This document shows, in pieces, positions 35,201 through 43,920 of a stretch of 64,000 nucleotides of DNA. Under the pieces are notes generated by a model. The model saw only the letters and a list, made by a program, of their open reading frames with translations, was not told the origin of the DNA and searched no databases. A program made the translations under genes and the position numbers. Numbering within the stretch: position 1 is the first letter of the stretch; each line of letters begins with the position of its first letter. Source of the DNA: CBDCGS01 sp965216915 (lineage in GTDB: Bacteria; Pseudomonadota; Alphaproteobacteria; UBA828); assembly GCA_965216915.1 (NCBI GenBank), contig CBDCGS010000009.1, forward strand, positions 1 through 64,000, read 5' to 3'.

Positions 35201-36760
35201 GTGGCGGCGCCGCGCGAAACCTGGTCGGTGCGCAAACCCGCTGTCGAGAGCGCGGGTGGCTTGATTGCGACCCAGCACGACGCGGCATCCGCGGTCGGCG
35301 CGGCGGTGCTCGCGCGGGGCGGCAACGCGGTGGACGCGGCGATTGCTGCCGGTTTCGCGATCGCGGCGGTCGAGCCCTGGATGAGCGGTCTGGGTGGCGG
35401 CGGCTTCATGACCGTGAAGCCCGCCGGCGATGCGCCCGCCCAGGTGGTCGATTTCGGCATGGTCGCACCGGCCGCGCTCGACCCGGCGGATTATCCGCTT
35501 TCCGGCGAGACCGGCGGCGACATGTTCGGCTGGCCGGCCGTGGTCGACGATCGCAACATCCGGGGCTATCACGCGATCGCCGTGCCGGGCCAGGTGGCGG
35601 GTCTCGGGCGCGCGCATGAGCGCTTCGGTACCCAACCCTGGCGCGACCTGTTGCAGCCCGCAATCGCGCTCGCAGAGGCGGGCATGGAGGTCGATTGGTA
35701 CGCGACGGTCGCAATCGCGGCCGCCGCGGCGGATCTCGCGCGGACCGAACCCGCGGCCTCCATCTACCTCCCCGACGGCCGCGTGCCGGCGGGCGAATGG
35801 AGCGGGCAGGCGCCCTGCGTCACGCTCGCCAAGCTTGGCGAGACGCTGGGCCGGTTGGCGAGCGCCGGCGCGCGCGACTTTTACGAAGGGGAGGTCGCGC
35901 AGACGCTGGTCCGTGATCTCGCGGTCGGAGGCTCGCGCCTCTCGGCCGATGATCTTGCGGGTTACGACGCACGCATCGTCGAAGCGACCGCCGCATCTTA
36001 TCGCGATGCGACGGTCTGGGTGGCGCCCGGCCTCACGGCGGGGCCGACCCTCCAGCACGCGCTCTCGATCCTCGCTCAGCACGCACCGACCGGCGCGGCA
36101 CCAGACGGCGCGGCCTACTGCGCGATCGCGGCATCGCTCCGCGAGGCGACAGCCGAACGTCTCGCCACCATGGGCGATACCGAGCAGCCGGAGCAGGCGA
36201 GCTGCACCACGCATATCAGCGTGGTCGATCGGGACGGCATGGCGGTCGCGCTCACGCAAACGCTGCTTTCGCCCTTCGGCTCAAAGGTCGTGTTGCCCGA
36301 GACCGGGATTCTCATGAACAACGGCATCATGTGGTTCGACCCGCGCCCGGGCCGGCCCAACGCGATCGGCCCGGGCAAGCGGCCGCTCTCCAACATGTGC
36401 CCGACCGTCATCGAGCGGGCCGACGGCTTTCGCGTCGCGCTCGGGGCCTCGGGCGGGCGGCGCATCATGCCGTCGGTGTTTCAGCTGATCGCGTTTCTGG
36501 TCGACCACGGCATGACCCTCGACGAGGCGATCCATTGCCCGCGCGTCGACACCAGCACCGACATCGTTGCAGTGAACGACCGTCTTTCGCGCGACATCAT
36601 CGAGGCGCTGCGCGCGCGCTTCACCGTCGAGGAGACCGGTGACCGCGTCTATCCGGTGATGTTCGCCTGCCCCAACGGCGCCGGGCGAAACCTCAAGACC
36701 GGCTGGTCGTCGGGCGCCGCCTTTGTCATGTCGCCACGGGCGAGCGTGCGCGCGGCGTGA
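35201..36760 (+). CDS. Gamma-glutamyltransferase family protein
   Basis: A 519-residue Ntn hydrolase precursor. It should cleave itself before the threonine in CTTHISVVDRDG (Thr336), releasing the small subunit. The large subunit shows ATQHDAASAVGAAVLARGGN and EPWMSGLGGGGFMTVK; the small one NNGIMWFDPRPGRPNAIGPG and the glycine pair in LGASGGRRIMPSVFQ. It has no signal peptide, so it is a cytoplasmic family member rather than a periplasmic Ggt; related proteins act as cephalosporin acylase-like or oxamate-amide enzymes. GTG start at 35201, two bases after the previous stop. Confidence 0.88.
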   Translation: MAAPRETWSVRKPAVESAGGLIATQHDAASAVGAAVLARGGNAVDAAIAAGFAIAAVEPWMSGLGGGGFMTVKPAGDAPAQVVDFGMVAPAALDPADYPLSGETGGDMFGWPAVVDDRNIRGYHAIAVPGQVAGLGRAHERFGTQPWRDLLQPAIALAEAGMEVDWYATVAIAAAAADLARTEPAASIYLPDGRVPAGEWSGQAPCVTLAKLGETLGRLASAGARDFYEGEVAQTLVRDLAVGGSRLSADDLAGYDARIVEATAASYRDATVWVAPGLTAGPTLQHALSILAQHAPTGAAPDGAAYCAIAASLREATAERLATMGDTEQPEQASCTTHISVVDRDGMAVALTQTLLSPFGSKVVLPETGILMNNGIMWFDPRPGRPNAIGPGKRPLSNMCPTVIERADGFRVALGASGGRRIMPSVFQLIAFLVDHGMTLDEAIHCPRVDTSTDIVAVNDRLSRDIIEALRARFTVEETGDRVYPVMFACPNGAGRNLKTGWSSGAAFVMSPRASVRAA

Positions 36761-36800
36761 TACAACGGCAGCCACCTTTGAACCCGAGGGGAGAGCGGCT

Positions 36801-37844
36801 ATGAAAGCGGCAGTCCTACACGGCTATGACGAGCATCTCGAGGCGGAGAGCTTCGTGACCCACGAGGACGTGGCGGACCCGGAGATCGCGAAGCCGACCG
36901 ACGTGGTCGTGCGGATCGGCGGCGCCGGTGTTTGCCGGACCGACCTGCATATCGTCGAGGGCGTGTGGCGTGAGCATGTACCGCTCGAATTTCCCCACAT
37001 CATGGGGCACGAGAACGCCGGCTGGGTCGAGGCCGTCGGCACGGGCGTCGAGAGCGTCAAGGTCGGCGATCCCGTGATCTGCCATCCGCTCGTCACCAGC
37101 GGCCATTGTCTGGCGTGTCGGCGGGGTGACGACATGCACGCGGCCGAGAGCGCCTTTCCGGGCATCAATGCGCCGGGCGGCTATGCCGATTATCTGCTGA
37201 CCGGCGAGCGCGCGCTCATCAAGCTGCCGCAGAGCCTCGCGCCGAAGGAGGTCGCGCCTTACACCGACGCCGGCCTCACCGCCTATCGCGCGGCGAAGAA
37301 GGCGGCGGCGCATCTGGTGCCGGGTGAGTTCGCGGTAATCATCGGTGCGGGCGGCCTCGGCCATATCGGCATCCAGGTGCTCGCGGCGCTTTCGGCGGCC
37401 GAGATCATCGTGCTCGACCAGTCCGATCTCGCGCTCGGTCTCGCCAAGGAGTGCGGCGCGCATCACACGGTGAAGGCCGATGACGGCGCGCTCGACGCGG
37501 TGATGTCGCTCACCGGGGGCCACGGCGCGGAGGCGGTGATCGACTTCGTCGGCGAGGGTAACGCCATCGAGACCGGCCTCGCGATGACGCGCAACGCCGG
37601 CTTTTATTACATCGTGGGCTATGGCGGGCGCATCCAGATCCCCGCGATCGACATGATCATCACCGAGAAGACGATCGTCGGAAACCTGGTCGGCACCTAC
37701 GCCGAGCTGGTCGAGCTAATGGCGCTCGCCGACCGTGGCCTTGTGACGCTCGCGACCCGCGAATACACGCTCGCCGACGCCAACCAGGCCCTCCACGACC
37801 TCAACGCCGGCACCGTCAAGGGCCGCGCGGTGCTGATTCCTTAG
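36801..37844 (+). CDS. Zinc-dependent alcohol dehydrogenase family protein
   Basis: A 347-residue medium-chain dehydrogenase. Catalytic zinc ligands are in GVCRTDLHIVEG and GHENAGWVEAVG; the NAD loop is VIIGAGGLGHIGIQVL. The structural-zinc lobe, normally four cysteines, reads GHCLACRRGDDMHAAES, with only the first two cysteines kept, so the structural zinc is probably lost. The ATG at 36801 follows GGGGAGAG. Neighbours give no sign of the alcohol; a role in carbonyl or sugar alcohol metabolism is equally possible. Convergent with the FadJ-like gene, three bases apart. Confidence 0.88.
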   Translation: MKAAVLHGYDEHLEAESFVTHEDVADPEIAKPTDVVVRIGGAGVCRTDLHIVEGVWREHVPLEFPHIMGHENAGWVEAVGTGVESVKVGDPVICHPLVTSGHCLACRRGDDMHAAESAFPGINAPGGYADYLLTGERALIKLPQSLAPKEVAPYTDAGLTAYRAAKKAAAHLVPGEFAVIIGAGGLGHIGIQVLAALSAAEIIVLDQSDLALGLAKECGAHHTVKADDGALDAVMSLTGGHGAEAVIDFVGEGNAIETGLAMTRNAGFYYIVGYGGRIQIPAIDMIITEKTIVGNLVGTYAELVELMALADRGLVTLATREYTLADANQALHDLNAGTVKGRAVLIP

Positions 37845-37847
37845 GGA

Positions 37848-39932
37848 CTATCCCCCGAACCGCCCGCCACTCTCCGCCAGCTCGACAAGGCGCGCGGCCG
37901 GCTTCCACGCGTCGCCATGCTCGCTCTGGTAGCGGCGGATGGCGGTGAGGATGTGGGCGAGACCGCGTTGGTCGGCGTAGAACATCGGGCCGCCGCGGTA
38001 GTCCGGGAAGCCGTAGCCGGTGATCCAGACGATGTCGATGTCACTCGCCCTGAGCGCGATGCCCTCCTCCAGGATCTTGGCGCCTTCGTTGATTAGCGGG
38101 TAGAGGCAGCGCTCGAGGATCTCGTCATTGCCGATCGCGCGGCGCGTGATGCCGAGCTCGCGTGAGGCCTCGACGATGAGGCTTTCGACCGCCTCGTCGC
38201 GCTCGGGCCTGCGGCTGCCTTCTTCGTAGCGGTAGTAGCCGGCCTGCGTTTTCTGCCCGAAGCGGCCTTGCTCGCAGAGACGGTCGGCGACGATGGCATA
38301 GCGCTCGTTGGGGTCGCGTGTCGCGGCGGCAGCCTTGCGCTTGCGCCAGCCGATGTCGAGGCCCGCGAGATCGCTTACGGCGAAGGGGCCCATCGCCATG
38401 CCGAACTCGGTCATCACGCGGTCGACGTCGTGGGGCAGCGCACCCTCCTCGATGAGGAAGGCCGCCTCGCGCAGATAGCCCTCGAGCATCCGGTTGCCGA
38501 TGAAGCCATGGCAGACGCCCGAGACCACACCGACCTTGCGCATGCGCTTGGCGAGCGCCATCACGGTCGCGAGCGTCTCGTCGCTGCATGTTTCGGTGCG
38601 CACGATCTCGAGGAGGCGCATCACGTTCGCGGGGCTGAAAAAGTGCATGCCGAGCACGCTACCGGTGCGGCCCGTCTCGGCAACCAGCGCATCGACATCG
38701 AGGTAGGAGGTGTTGCTCGCGATGATGGCATCTGCCTTGCAGAGGCCGTCGAGCTTGCGGAACATCTCCTTTTTCAGCGGCATGTCCTCGAACACCGCTT
38801 CCACCACCATGTCGGCGTTGCCGGCCGCGGCGAGTTCGAGCGAGCCGGTGATGAGCCCGAGGCGCCGGGTCATCTCGGCTTCGGCGAGGCGGCCCTTGCT
38901 CACGGTCGCGGCGTAGTTGCGCTCGACGGTGGCGAGGCCGCGGTCGAGCGCGGCTTGGTCGTTGTCGATGAGGGTGACCGGGATGCCGGCATTGGCGAAG
39001 TTCATGCTGATCCCGACGCCCATGGTGCCGGCCCCGACCACGGCGGCGCGTTCGATCGCGCGGGGCCGCACGTCCTTCGCGAGGCCCGGGATCTTGTTGG
39101 CCTGGCGCTCGGCGAAGAAGACATGGCGCATCGCCGCCGATTCCTCGGAGGCGACGCACGCCTCGAAGATCTCACGTTCGCGCGCCAAGCCTGCGCGGAA
39201 CGGCAGCGCCGCGGCAGCCTCCAGGCACTCCAGGCACGCATAGGGCGCGCGGCGACCGCGCGCGCGCCGCGCGATGGCGCTGCGGGTCTGCTCGAAGAGC
39301 GCCGGGTCTTCGAGCGTGACGGGTCGATCGCCGACGATCTGATGGCTCGTGCGCTCGGCCACCATGCGTTCGGCGAACGCCACCGCGCCGGCGACGAGAT
39401 CATCCTCGATGATCGCGTCGATCAGGCCGAGCGCGTGGCCCTCCGAGGCCTTGATGGGTGCGCCGCCGATCACCATGTCGATCGCCTTCTGCATGCCGAC
39501 GAGGCGCGGCAGGCGCTGCGTGCCGCCCGCGCCCGGCGGGAAGCCAAGCTTGATTTCCGGCTGTCCGAGGTTGGCGTCGGCCACGGCGACACGGTAGTGG
39601 CAGCCCATCGCGACCTCCAGACCGCCGCCAAGCGCGTTGCCGTGGATCGCCGCGACCACCGGTTTGTGCGAAGCCTCGAGCGCATCGATGGTATCCAGGG
39701 CCGATGGCTCGCCCGGCGGATGGGGCTTGCCGAACTCGCGGATGTCCGCCCCGGCGATAAAGCCCCGTCCCGCGCCCTGCAGCACAAATGCAGCCACGGC
39801 GTCGTCGGCGTTGCCGCGGGCGAGGCCCTCGACGATGCCGCGCGGCACGCCGATGCTCAGCGCATTGACCGGCGGATTGTCGACCGTGATGACCGCGACC
39901 GATCCCTCGACCGCGTAGTTGACCAACGACAT
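37848..39932 (-). CDS. Bifunctional enoyl-CoA hydratase/3-hydroxyacyl-CoA dehydrogenase (FadJ-like)
   Basis: A 694-residue multifunctional beta-oxidation enzyme. The N-terminal crotonase domain (1-190) has FIAGADIREFG and IHGNALGGGLEVAMGCHYRV with the oxyanion glycines and PEIKLGFPPGAGGTQRLPRL, carrying the catalytic glutamate. The NAD domain opens with AAVVGAGTMGVGISMNFAN, and the 3-hydroxyacyl-CoA catalytic histidine and its partner lie in VLGMHFFSPANVMRLLEIV. Two C-terminal HCDH domains follow. The ATG at 39932 has GGGGAGAGGAG upstream. It may work with the acyl-CoA dehydrogenase at 18.6 kb; no thiolase is in the window. Confidence 0.92.
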   Translation of the reverse strand: MSLVNYAVEGSVAVITVDNPPVNALSIGVPRGIVEGLARGNADDAVAAFVLQGAGRGFIAGADIREFGKPHPPGEPSALDTIDALEASHKPVVAAIHGNALGGGLEVAMGCHYRVAVADANLGQPEIKLGFPPGAGGTQRLPRLVGMQKAIDMVIGGAPIKASEGHALGLIDAIIEDDLVAGAVAFAERMVAERTSHQIVGDRPVTLEDPALFEQTRSAIARRARGRRAPYACLECLEAAAALPFRAGLAREREIFEACVASEESAAMRHVFFAERQANKIPGLAKDVRPRAIERAAVVGAGTMGVGISMNFANAGIPVTLIDNDQAALDRGLATVERNYAATVSKGRLAEAEMTRRLGLITGSLELAAAGNADMVVEAVFEDMPLKKEMFRKLDGLCKADAIIASNTSYLDVDALVAETGRTGSVLGMHFFSPANVMRLLEIVRTETCSDETLATVMALAKRMRKVGVVSGVCHGFIGNRMLEGYLREAAFLIEEGALPHDVDRVMTEFGMAMGPFAVSDLAGLDIGWRKRKAAAATRDPNERYAIVADRLCEQGRFGQKTQAGYYRYEEGSRRPERDEAVESLIVEASRELGITRRAIGNDEILERCLYPLINEGAKILEEGIALRASDIDIVWITGYGFPDYRGGPMFYADQRGLAHILTAIRRYQSEHGDAWKPAARLVELAESGGRFGG

Positions 39933-39958
39933 GTGTTCTCCTCTCCCCAAGCCTCGCG

Positions 39959-40816
39959 TCACTCCGCGAGGGCGCGCACCACGCGGAAGCCGGCCCCGCT
40001 GTTGTTGAACTGGTGGATGAGGCTGATGCGATCGGCGAGGCGCACCGAATTGGGCACGTCCGCCCAAGAGCCGCCGCGCAGCACGCGAAACTCGCAATTG
40101 CCACCCGCCCAAACGCTGCCGTCGGTGGGCGCACCCTCATAATTGTCGTGCGGGCAATCCTCAACCCATTCCCACACATTGCCGAGCATGTCGTGGAGGC
40201 CGAAGCCATTGGCCGCGTAGGAGCCGACGGGCGCGGTGTTGGTGTGCGCATCGGAGCACGCGGCGGTCCTGAAATCCGGAAAGAGGTCCTCGGCTTCTTC
40301 ATCAGCCGTGTTGGCGTGGTGGCAAACGCTGGTGAGCGACGAGCCCCAGGGGCGCGCCCCCGTGGTACCGGCCCGCGCGGCATACTCCCATTCCGCCTCG
40401 CTTGGCAGGCGATAGGTATGGCCGGTCGCGCGGCTCAGCCAGGCCACATAGTCCTGCGCATCCTGCCATGTCACATTGATGACGGGCCGGGTGTCGCGGC
40501 CCCAACCTTCGTCGTCGGGGGTGCGCCCGCATGCGCCGGCATCGATGCAGGCATCCCACTCGGCGAAAGTCACCTCGTATTTGCCGATCGCGAACGGCGC
40601 GGCGAACGAGACCTCGTGCTGTGGTGCCTCCCGTCCGAGATGCCCCTCCTCGGTGTCGGGCGAGCCCATGGTGAAACTGCCCGCCGGGATCACCACCATC
40701 TCAGGGCAGGCCTCGCAGTCGCGAAAGGTCTCGCCCGGTTCCGCGACGGCGGCGGGTGCGGCCGCGAGCGCCAGCCCAGCCGCGGCGCAGGCCGCGATCA
40801 GAGATCGTGGGGCCAT
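39959..40816 (-). CDS. Exported SUMF1/formylglycine-generating-like domain protein
   Basis: A 285-residue protein with a signal peptide (MAPRSLIAACAAAG followed by LALAAAPAAVAE) and a FGE-sulfatase fold: MVVIPAGSFTMGSPDTEEGH, YRLPSEAEWEYAARAGTTG, FGLHDMLGNVWEWVEDC, RVLRGGSWAD and NNSGAGFRVVR. The cysteine pair of true formylglycine-generating enzyme is missing from the RLADRISLIHQ region, so it probably is not a sulfatase activator; related domains occur in ergothioneine synthases and in enzymes with unknown substrates. The ATG at 40816 follows GGGAGACC and begins the signal peptide; the ATG at 40864 is in frame but lies outside it. Confidence 0.83.
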   Translation of the reverse strand: MAPRSLIAACAAAGLALAAAPAAVAEPGETFRDCEACPEMVVIPAGSFTMGSPDTEEGHLGREAPQHEVSFAAPFAIGKYEVTFAEWDACIDAGACGRTPDDEGWGRDTRPVINVTWQDAQDYVAWLSRATGHTYRLPSEAEWEYAARAGTTGARPWGSSLTSVCHHANTADEEAEDLFPDFRTAACSDAHTNTAPVGSYAANGFGLHDMLGNVWEWVEDCPHDNYEGAPTDGSVWAGGNCEFRVLRGGSWADVPNSVRLADRISLIHQFNNSGAGFRVVRALAE

Positions 40817-40883
40817 TGCTTTGGTCTCCCGTTCCGGGATTTCGCGTTCAATGCGCCGCGCCACCCGTTATGTTTGCGACGCG

Positions 40884-41333
40884 ATGAAAATAGACGAGCG
40901 CTTCATCGTCAATGCCCCGATCGCGCGGGTGTGGGCGTTCATCAACGATCCGGAACAGATTGGGCCCTGCGTGCCGGGATGCGGCGCGATCGAGCTTATC
41001 GGCGCGCGGCGGTATCGCGCGAGCGTGCGGCTCGCCGTCGGGCCGATCAAGACGGTCTTCACGGTGGAGGTCGAGGTGACCGAGGAGACGCCACCCGAAC
41101 GCCTCGCCTCGGTCACCCGCGGCGAGGAAGGGGGACGCGCGAGCTCGCTCACGGCGAATAGCCTGCTCGCGCTGACGCCGCTGGACGGGGATGCTACCGA
41201 GGTGCATTACGAATCCGAGGTCTCGGTGGTCGGGCGGCTCGGCAAGTTCGGCCTCGGCGTGATGCGCAAGAAGGTGAAGTCCCTGGGCGAGGCGTTCGCG
41301 GCCGCCCTCAAGGAGCGTGTGGAGGCGGCGTAG
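40884..41333 (+). CDS. CoxG-like SRPBCC protein
   Basis: A 149-residue protein of the CO dehydrogenase subunit G (CoxG/SRPBCC) family: MKIDERFIVNAPIARVWAFI, then DPEQIGPCVPGCGAIELIG, and the C-terminal amphipathic KKVKSLGEAFAAALKERV that in CoxG docks the enzyme to the membrane. The proteins bind hydrophobic ligands and accompany molybdenum hydroxylases. It stands alone between SUMF1-like (divergent) and MetE-like (convergent) genes, far from the cox-like pair at 6-8 kb and the hydroxylases at 52-62 kb. The start could also be an in-frame ATG at 40851; no good ribosome site decides. Confidence 0.82.
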   Translation: MKIDERFIVNAPIARVWAFINDPEQIGPCVPGCGAIELIGARRYRASVRLAVGPIKTVFTVEVEVTEETPPERLASVTRGEEGGRASSLTANSLLALTPLDGDATEVHYESEVSVVGRLGKFGLGVMRKKVKSLGEAFAAALKERVEAA

Positions 41334-41357
41334 CGTCCCCTCACTCGAGGTGCTGTT

Positions 41358-42572
41358 CTAGGCACCCCACAGGCGCTTGGAGGCGACGCGCGCGCCGGCG
41401 CTCAGCATTTCCATCTTCTTCCAGGCGACGTCTGCCGGCACCATCACCCAGCCGGCGAAGGTCGAGAAGCCGCAGTCGCAACCCGCGATGACGCGCTCGC
41501 GATCGCCTATGACGTCGACGAACTGGCAAATGCGGTCGGCCACGACCTCCGGGTGCTCGAGATAGTTGGTGGTCACGTCGATCACACCGGGGATCAGCGC
41601 CATCGACTCGGGCAGAGGATGGGCCTTGAACTGCTTCCAATCGTGCTGGTGGCGCGGGTTGGCGCAGGCCAGGCTGAGCGCGCCGACCCGTGCCTCGTAG
41701 AGCAGCGGCAGAAGCGGCTCGAGCTCGATATCGTCGATATGCGGGCCATCCCAATTGCCCCAACAGACATGCATCCTGACCTTCTCCGGGGGGATGTCGG
41801 CGAGCGCGAGGTTGAGCGCCTCGATGTGCAGCGCGACCCGTTCGAGGAAGGCGTCCAGGGGTTGGTCCAGGAACATGATCTGGCGCTCGAGCGCCAGGTC
41901 GGGCGCGTCGATCTGCAGAATGTGCCCCTTCGAGACGATGAGGTCGTACTCCTTCTTCAGCTCCGCCGCGAGGGCGAGCACGTAGTCGCGGTCGCTCGCG
42001 TAGGTCGGGTGGTCTTCGGCGCGGAGCAGGGTGGTCGAGATGATCCCGGGCGAGGCGGCGGTCACGAAGGTCTCGGTGAAGCGGTCGCGCGTGCCGCTCA
42101 TATCGAGCCCTTCGTCGAACAGCGCCATCTCCTGGTTGGCCGCGGCGAGCGTCTCGTCGTAGCGGACGGCGTCTTGCGCCTCCGGCATTTCGTAGAGCGA
42201 TGCGGTTGCGGTGACGTCGCCATCGTCGTTCTGCGCGCCCCGCAAGGCCGCCATCTTGAGCGCCGCGTAGCCTGGGAACTTCGCGAAGTCGGTCACCGTG
42301 CCACGCTGCGCGACGCCGCCGAAGCCGCTCATCCGATCTTTCACATAGAACGAGAAGCCGATGCGCGGCAGCTCGCCGTCGCCGGCGACATCGACGCCGG
42401 ATTCCGCCTGGTGACGCAGGATGTCGACCATGTCGGCCGCCACCTGATCGCGAAACGCGCCTGCATCGACGGTCTCGCCCTGTTCCAGCTTGAGAAGCAG
42501 GCCCAGAAGCGGCTCACTGCGCGGCAGGCTGCCCACATGCGTGGTGAGAATGCGCGTTTCGCTCAGCTTCAT
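41358..42572 (-). CDS. MetE-like cobalamin-independent methyltransferase
   Basis: A 404-residue protein built like the C-terminal catalytic barrel of MetE, without the N-terminal barrel: ILTTHVGSLPRSEPLLGLLL at the N terminus, HILQIDAPDLALERQIMF, the zinc ligands in VRMHVCWGNWDGPH (His, Cys) and IAGCDCGFSTFAGWV (Cys). It would move a methyl group onto a thiol, but the methyl donor and acceptor are unknown. Short MetE-like proteins often act with other corrinoid or xenobiotic catabolic genes. The ATG at 42572 follows GGGGAG. Divergent from the first Liv binding protein. Confidence 0.86.
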   Translation of the reverse strand: MKLSETRILTTHVGSLPRSEPLLGLLLKLEQGETVDAGAFRDQVAADMVDILRHQAESGVDVAGDGELPRIGFSFYVKDRMSGFGGVAQRGTVTDFAKFPGYAALKMAALRGAQNDDGDVTATASLYEMPEAQDAVRYDETLAAANQEMALFDEGLDMSGTRDRFTETFVTAASPGIISTTLLRAEDHPTYASDRDYVLALAAELKKEYDLIVSKGHILQIDAPDLALERQIMFLDQPLDAFLERVALHIEALNLALADIPPEKVRMHVCWGNWDGPHIDDIELEPLLPLLYEARVGALSLACANPRHQHDWKQFKAHPLPESMALIPGVIDVTTNYLEHPEVVADRICQFVDVIGDRERVIAGCDCGFSTFAGWVMVPADVAWKKMEMLSAGARVASKRLWGA

Positions 42573-42726
42573 GTGGCGTCTCCCCAATCTTTCGGCTCTT
42601 GGCGAACCTTCGCGTAACCCGTTACGATACCTGCCAACCGCAGGCTACCGGCCCGGCTGTGGCAGAGGCGGGCCGTGCCGGTCAGTTCGCGCGGACGGTC
42701 ACTACTCTAAGGCAGGGAGAACGTCG

Positions 42727-43899
42727 ATGAGAAGACTATGCACGGCTGTCGCCGCTGGCGCGTTGGCCGCGACGGTGAGTTGGGGTGCCGAGGCCGTGAA
42801 GGCCGACGACACCGTGATGGTGGGTGCGGCGGTCGCGCTGAGCGGCTTCGTCGCGCCTTATGATGAGCCGCACAAGGCCGCGATGCTCGCGATCGAGCAC
42901 ATCAACGCCCAGGGCGGCGTGCTCGGCAAGCAGATCGAGTGGGTTGCGGTCGACACGAAATCCGACATGGCACAGGGCGCCAACTCGGCGGTCGAGGTGC
43001 TGGAGCAGGGCGCGCAGCTTCTGATCGTGACCTGCGATTTCGACTTCGGCAGCGCGGCCGCGATCACCGCCCAGAGCCGGGGCGTGCTTTCGTTCTCGCT
43101 CTGCGCGGGCGATCCCAAGTTCGGTGTCCAGGGCATCGGCGACCTCGCGTTCACGATGGGCACGGGCACGCCTGGCGAGGGCGCGATCATGGCCGAGTGG
43201 GCGCACCAGCAGGGCTGGCGCAAACCCTTCCTGCTGAAGGACACGCAGGTCGAGTACACGAAGAAGCTCGCCGACTATTTCCGTGCGCGTTGGGAAGACG
43301 GGCTCGGCAGCCTCGCCGGCGAGGACACCTATCACGGCCAGAACGACACCAACGTCGCCGGCCAGATCACGCGCATCAAGGAATCGGGCGCTGACTTCAT
43401 CGCCACCTCCGGCGCGGCGGCGATCGGCGGCGCGGCCGTCATCAAGCAGATCCGTGCGGCCGGCATCGACATCCCGATCATCGGCGGCGTTGCGATGGAC
43501 GGCGCCTATTGGCTCGAAGCCGTACCCGGCCTCAGCAACTTCTACAACGTCAACTACAGCTCGATTCACGGCGACGACCCGAACCCGGCGGTGCAGGAAT
43601 TCTTGAGCGAGTTCACCGAGAAGCACGGTCCGGCGGTGGTCGGGTTCAACGTCACCGGCTACTCGATCATCCAGGCCTGGGCGCGGGCCGTGGAGCGCGC
43701 CGGCACCTTCGACTCGGCGGCGGTCGCCGACGAGCTCGAGAAGTTCAAGGACGAGCCGCTCCTCGTCGGTGCGACGAGCTTCTCGGAGGAATGGCACATC
43801 AACTTCTCGACGCCTCTCCTGATCACCCAGGTGCAGGATGGCAATCGCAGCTCGGTGGAGCGTTTCGCTCCGAGCAAGGTCCCGCCGGTGGACTTCTAG
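42727..43899 (+). CDS. Liv-type periplasmic substrate-binding protein (system 1)
   Basis: A 390-residue binding protein with a signal peptide (MRRLCTAVAAGALAATVSWG, cleavage near AEA-VKADD). The mature part is a Leu/Ile/Val-type fold: GAAVALSGFVAPYDEPHKAA, EHINAQGGVLGKQIEWVAVD and FIATSGAAAIGGAAVIKQIR. It begins a five-gene operon with two ATPases and two permeases. It also has two cysteines (TCDFDFGSA, SLCAGDPKFG) not usual in LivJ, which may form a disulfide. The ligand is unknown and need not be an amino acid. Confidence 0.9.
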   Translation: MRRLCTAVAAGALAATVSWGAEAVKADDTVMVGAAVALSGFVAPYDEPHKAAMLAIEHINAQGGVLGKQIEWVAVDTKSDMAQGANSAVEVLEQGAQLLIVTCDFDFGSAAAITAQSRGVLSFSLCAGDPKFGVQGIGDLAFTMGTGTPGEGAIMAEWAHQQGWRKPFLLKDTQVEYTKKLADYFRARWEDGLGSLAGEDTYHGQNDTNVAGQITRIKESGADFIATSGAAAIGGAAVIKQIRAAGIDIPIIGGVAMDGAYWLEAVPGLSNFYNVNYSSIHGDDPNPAVQEFLSEFTEKHGPAVVGFNVTGYSIIQAWARAVERAGTFDSAAVADELEKFKDEPLLVGATSFSEEWHINFSTPLLITQVQDGNRSSVERFAPSKVPPVDF

Positions 43900-43920
43900 C
43901 CGGCGCGGTCACCCGTCGCG

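Noticed and set aside
38268..40142. 624-residue open frame on plus across the FadJ-like gene
   Set aside because: Antisense shadow of a well-conserved enzyme; no ribosome site or recognisable domain.
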